Assembly: GCF_002994745.2 (NCBI RefSeq)
Contig: NC_037093.1
Span: forward strand, 45,736,384-45,800,383
Direction: 5' to 3'
From: Rosa chinensis
Taxonomy: Eukaryota; Streptophyta; Magnoliopsida; Rosales; Rosaceae
DNA: 64,000 nt
The translations under genes were made by a program, and so were the position numbers. The notes under the pieces are model-generated. The model saw nothing but the letters and a program-made list of their open reading frames with translations, was not told where the DNA came from and did no database searches. Shown piece by piece: positions 62,375 through 64,000 of the stretch. Each line of letters starts with the position of its first letter. Within the stretch, counting starts at the first letter, position 1.

Positions 62375-64000
62375 CTAGGCTATCCTCTTTGATTCAATCT
62401 CTTTCACACTCTGAACTATATCAGCAATGTTTCTCGAGAGGTGATTGGAATGCTCTTCCATCTCCCTCAAAACCATGTCAAGCTGTTCTTGATAAGCTGC
62501 AGATCTCTTTCGCTCACGCTGTAGCTCAGCAGTCAACTCTCGAATTTTCATATCTTTTTCATCCTGGAAGGTACACGAAAGGGGAAAAAAGAATGAAAAC
62601 CCATAAGATAGTAAATAGCCATTGTGACCAGAAAGTTTATGGTAATACAATACAAAGAAACTCTAGTCAGCAGAAAAGAATTATTGTAAACCACAGCTCA
62701 AAGAGGCATTTTGAAGAATCTCATGGATCCATACCAAAATAAAAGACATTTTTAACTAAAGTGGGTTGTCTAGAATCTGGAGACCTAGAAGCAAACAGGG
62801 CACGTGATGGGACTCACAAGAATTCTAATACCAGTTACTGCTTACTACTGAAGTGGGAAGTTAATTATTCATTTCTTCACTATTACTGGCGGATGTTTGA
62901 AAGAAGAATTTTTATACTGAACACCTGAATTTATTTTCACAATTTTGAAGTGAATAAACATGAGTTGCTTAAGATGAACCCTTGAGAATGATATGAAGAT
63001 ATGAACTAGATTATTAGAACAATCTAAACAATCCAATCTCCAACATAAGGTTCGAAGCAAGGGGATCTACACTTCGTCCGCTGAACCAGAACCCCTACTA
63101 ATATAATGTAAGATGCATTAACAACACTAACTTTCAAATTGTAGCCAAAGAAAAGTAAACTAACTTTCTAACCTGTTAAGCCCTGTAGCGATCACAAAGG
63201 CTGCAGCAAGTTTTTACATTCATACTAGAATATCTGATGTTATAGCATAACTGTCCAAATTGTAACAGAAAATGAAGATGTAATTTTCCAACTTGTAAAA
63301 GCACCATATCACCAACAGGCTGTAGGATGCAGCAAATCTTATGCTCATTCTACTATTCTAGAACATCAGAAGCATTGGCAAACTAACTTTCCAAATTCCA
63401 ACAAAGAAAAACTAACTTTCCAACTTGTCAAAGCTCCAAATGACTTTGGCCGCGTGCTGCAGCAAATCCTAGGTTGATAGTAGACCATTTGGTGCAAATT
63501 CAAATCTTTAACAGTGAAGTGACGAAAACTAGATAATCCACTAACTTAAGCCACAGAATGCAAAATGCATATTAATACTCAATGTCACTAAATCAACCTA
63601 GCTATGTATCACAAATGCAGTCTAGACAAGGAAACCAACAAGAAAATTCAAATTAGGATGAGAAAGCTTATTGAGCAATGAGGACTCACTGGTGTTTGAG
63701 ATAGAATCACAGTCCGGCGACCATTTGCAGGTGTAACTACCAGTGAATGGTTATGGTCCTTTATAAATCTCGTTACAATCCATTTTCCTGATTTTTCTCT
63801 CTTTACCACTATCATTGCTTTACACCCTTCTCTTGTGATTGCCCGAGGCTTCCTGTTCTCACTTCTTTTGGGCCTCGTCTTACGAAATCCTTCTTTATTG
63901 CACACAAGTCTACGCCAAACTACCTTACCATCACGCAATGATCTCCGAAAGGCATCAACCCGCATAATGAATCCCAACTGTGTTGCATATGCATCATAGA
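62375..64000 (-). CDS. FAR1-family DNA-binding protein, 3' part (runs off right edge)
   Basis: The visible exons are 63690 to the window edge and 62375-62563, with stop TAG at 62375. The donor is CCA/GTGAGT, the acceptor CTTCCAG/GATGAA, and the phase is 0. The first exon reads YDAYATQLGFIMRVDAFRRS, CNKEGFRK, REGCKAMIVVKREKSGKWIV and FIKDHNHSLV, the FAR1 zinc-type DNA-binding domain. The last exon is a coiled coil (DEKDMKIRELTAELQRERKR through LREMEEHSNHLSR). This short layout matches the Arabidopsis FAR1-family proteins At2g43280/At3g59470, which lack the MULE transposase and SWIM domains of FHY3/FAR1. The family was domesticated from Mutator transposases; the short members are presumed DNA-binding regulators. 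The N-terminus is outside the window. Confidence 0.85.
63118..63475. repeat. Degenerate tandem repeat in FAR1-family intron, about 130-bp unit
   Basis: Three diverged units start near 63122, 63246 and 63380. Each carries actaactttcc-like words, then an aact.gt.aa.gc segment and a tgcagcaaat-like ending. Confidence 0.6.

Noticed and set aside
63040..63075. ggttcgaagc as a possible SINE or tRNA B box in the FAR1-family intron
   Set aside because: No A box at the right distance and no cloverleaf could be drawn; too short to call.

Overview
The window is nuclear DNA of a flowering plant. It has intron-rich genes with GT-AG (and two GC-AG) introns, plant-specific families (TPLATE-complex WD40 protein, PLS-DYW pentatricopeptide protein, FAR1 family), MIR535 hairpins and abundant LTR, LINE and Mutator-type mobile DNA. 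MIR535 is missing from Arabidopsis and prominent in Rosaceae, so a rosaceous eudicot is my best guess, but that is inference.

Layout. 0-11.6 kb is a transposon-rich flank: the 5' end of a Ty1/copia element on the minus strand (gag, long leader, 179-bp LTR), a Myb/SANT-like gene, a gag-only Ty3/gypsy element with an odd head-to-head LTR junction, anonymous AT-rich DNA and a long gypsy-type LTR remnant. 11.65-20.4 kb (copy A) and 28.7-38.6 kb (copy B) are a segmental duplication. Each copy carries two MIR535-type hairpins on the plus strand followed by 3' exons of a minus-strand gene. In copy B these exons belong to a complete 21-exon gene, TWD40-2 (36.28-48.72 kb, 1399 aa). In copy A they are a broken pseudogene fragment. 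The spacer between the copies (20.4-28.7 kb) holds a LINE-like insertion with a 16-bp target duplication, an older relative of it, and a 1449-bp Mutator-like element that has picked up a PMR5N/TBL gene fragment and contains a 128-bp GA microsatellite.

48.7-64 kb is a more ordinary gene-dense arm: a YIF1/HRF1-type Golgi membrane protein (5 exons), an intronless PLS-DYW protein closest to OTP80, an RPA43-like RNA polymerase I subunit (7 exons, minus), a 429-bp Mutator-type MITE with a 9-bp target duplication, a small four-helix membrane protein resembling MEE60, and the 3' part of a FAR1-family gene running off the right edge.

The genes do not form a pathway; they are independent housekeeping or regulatory genes. 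The strongest unusual signals are the duplicated MIR535 cluster, the near-identical tract between the TWD40-2 copies, the Pack-MULE, the inverted LTR junction, and a copia primer-binding site that matches the anticodon region of tRNA-Ile instead of a tRNA 3' end. Exon boundaries were derived by hand from splice consensus, reading frame and remembered homologues, with every phase checked to close.
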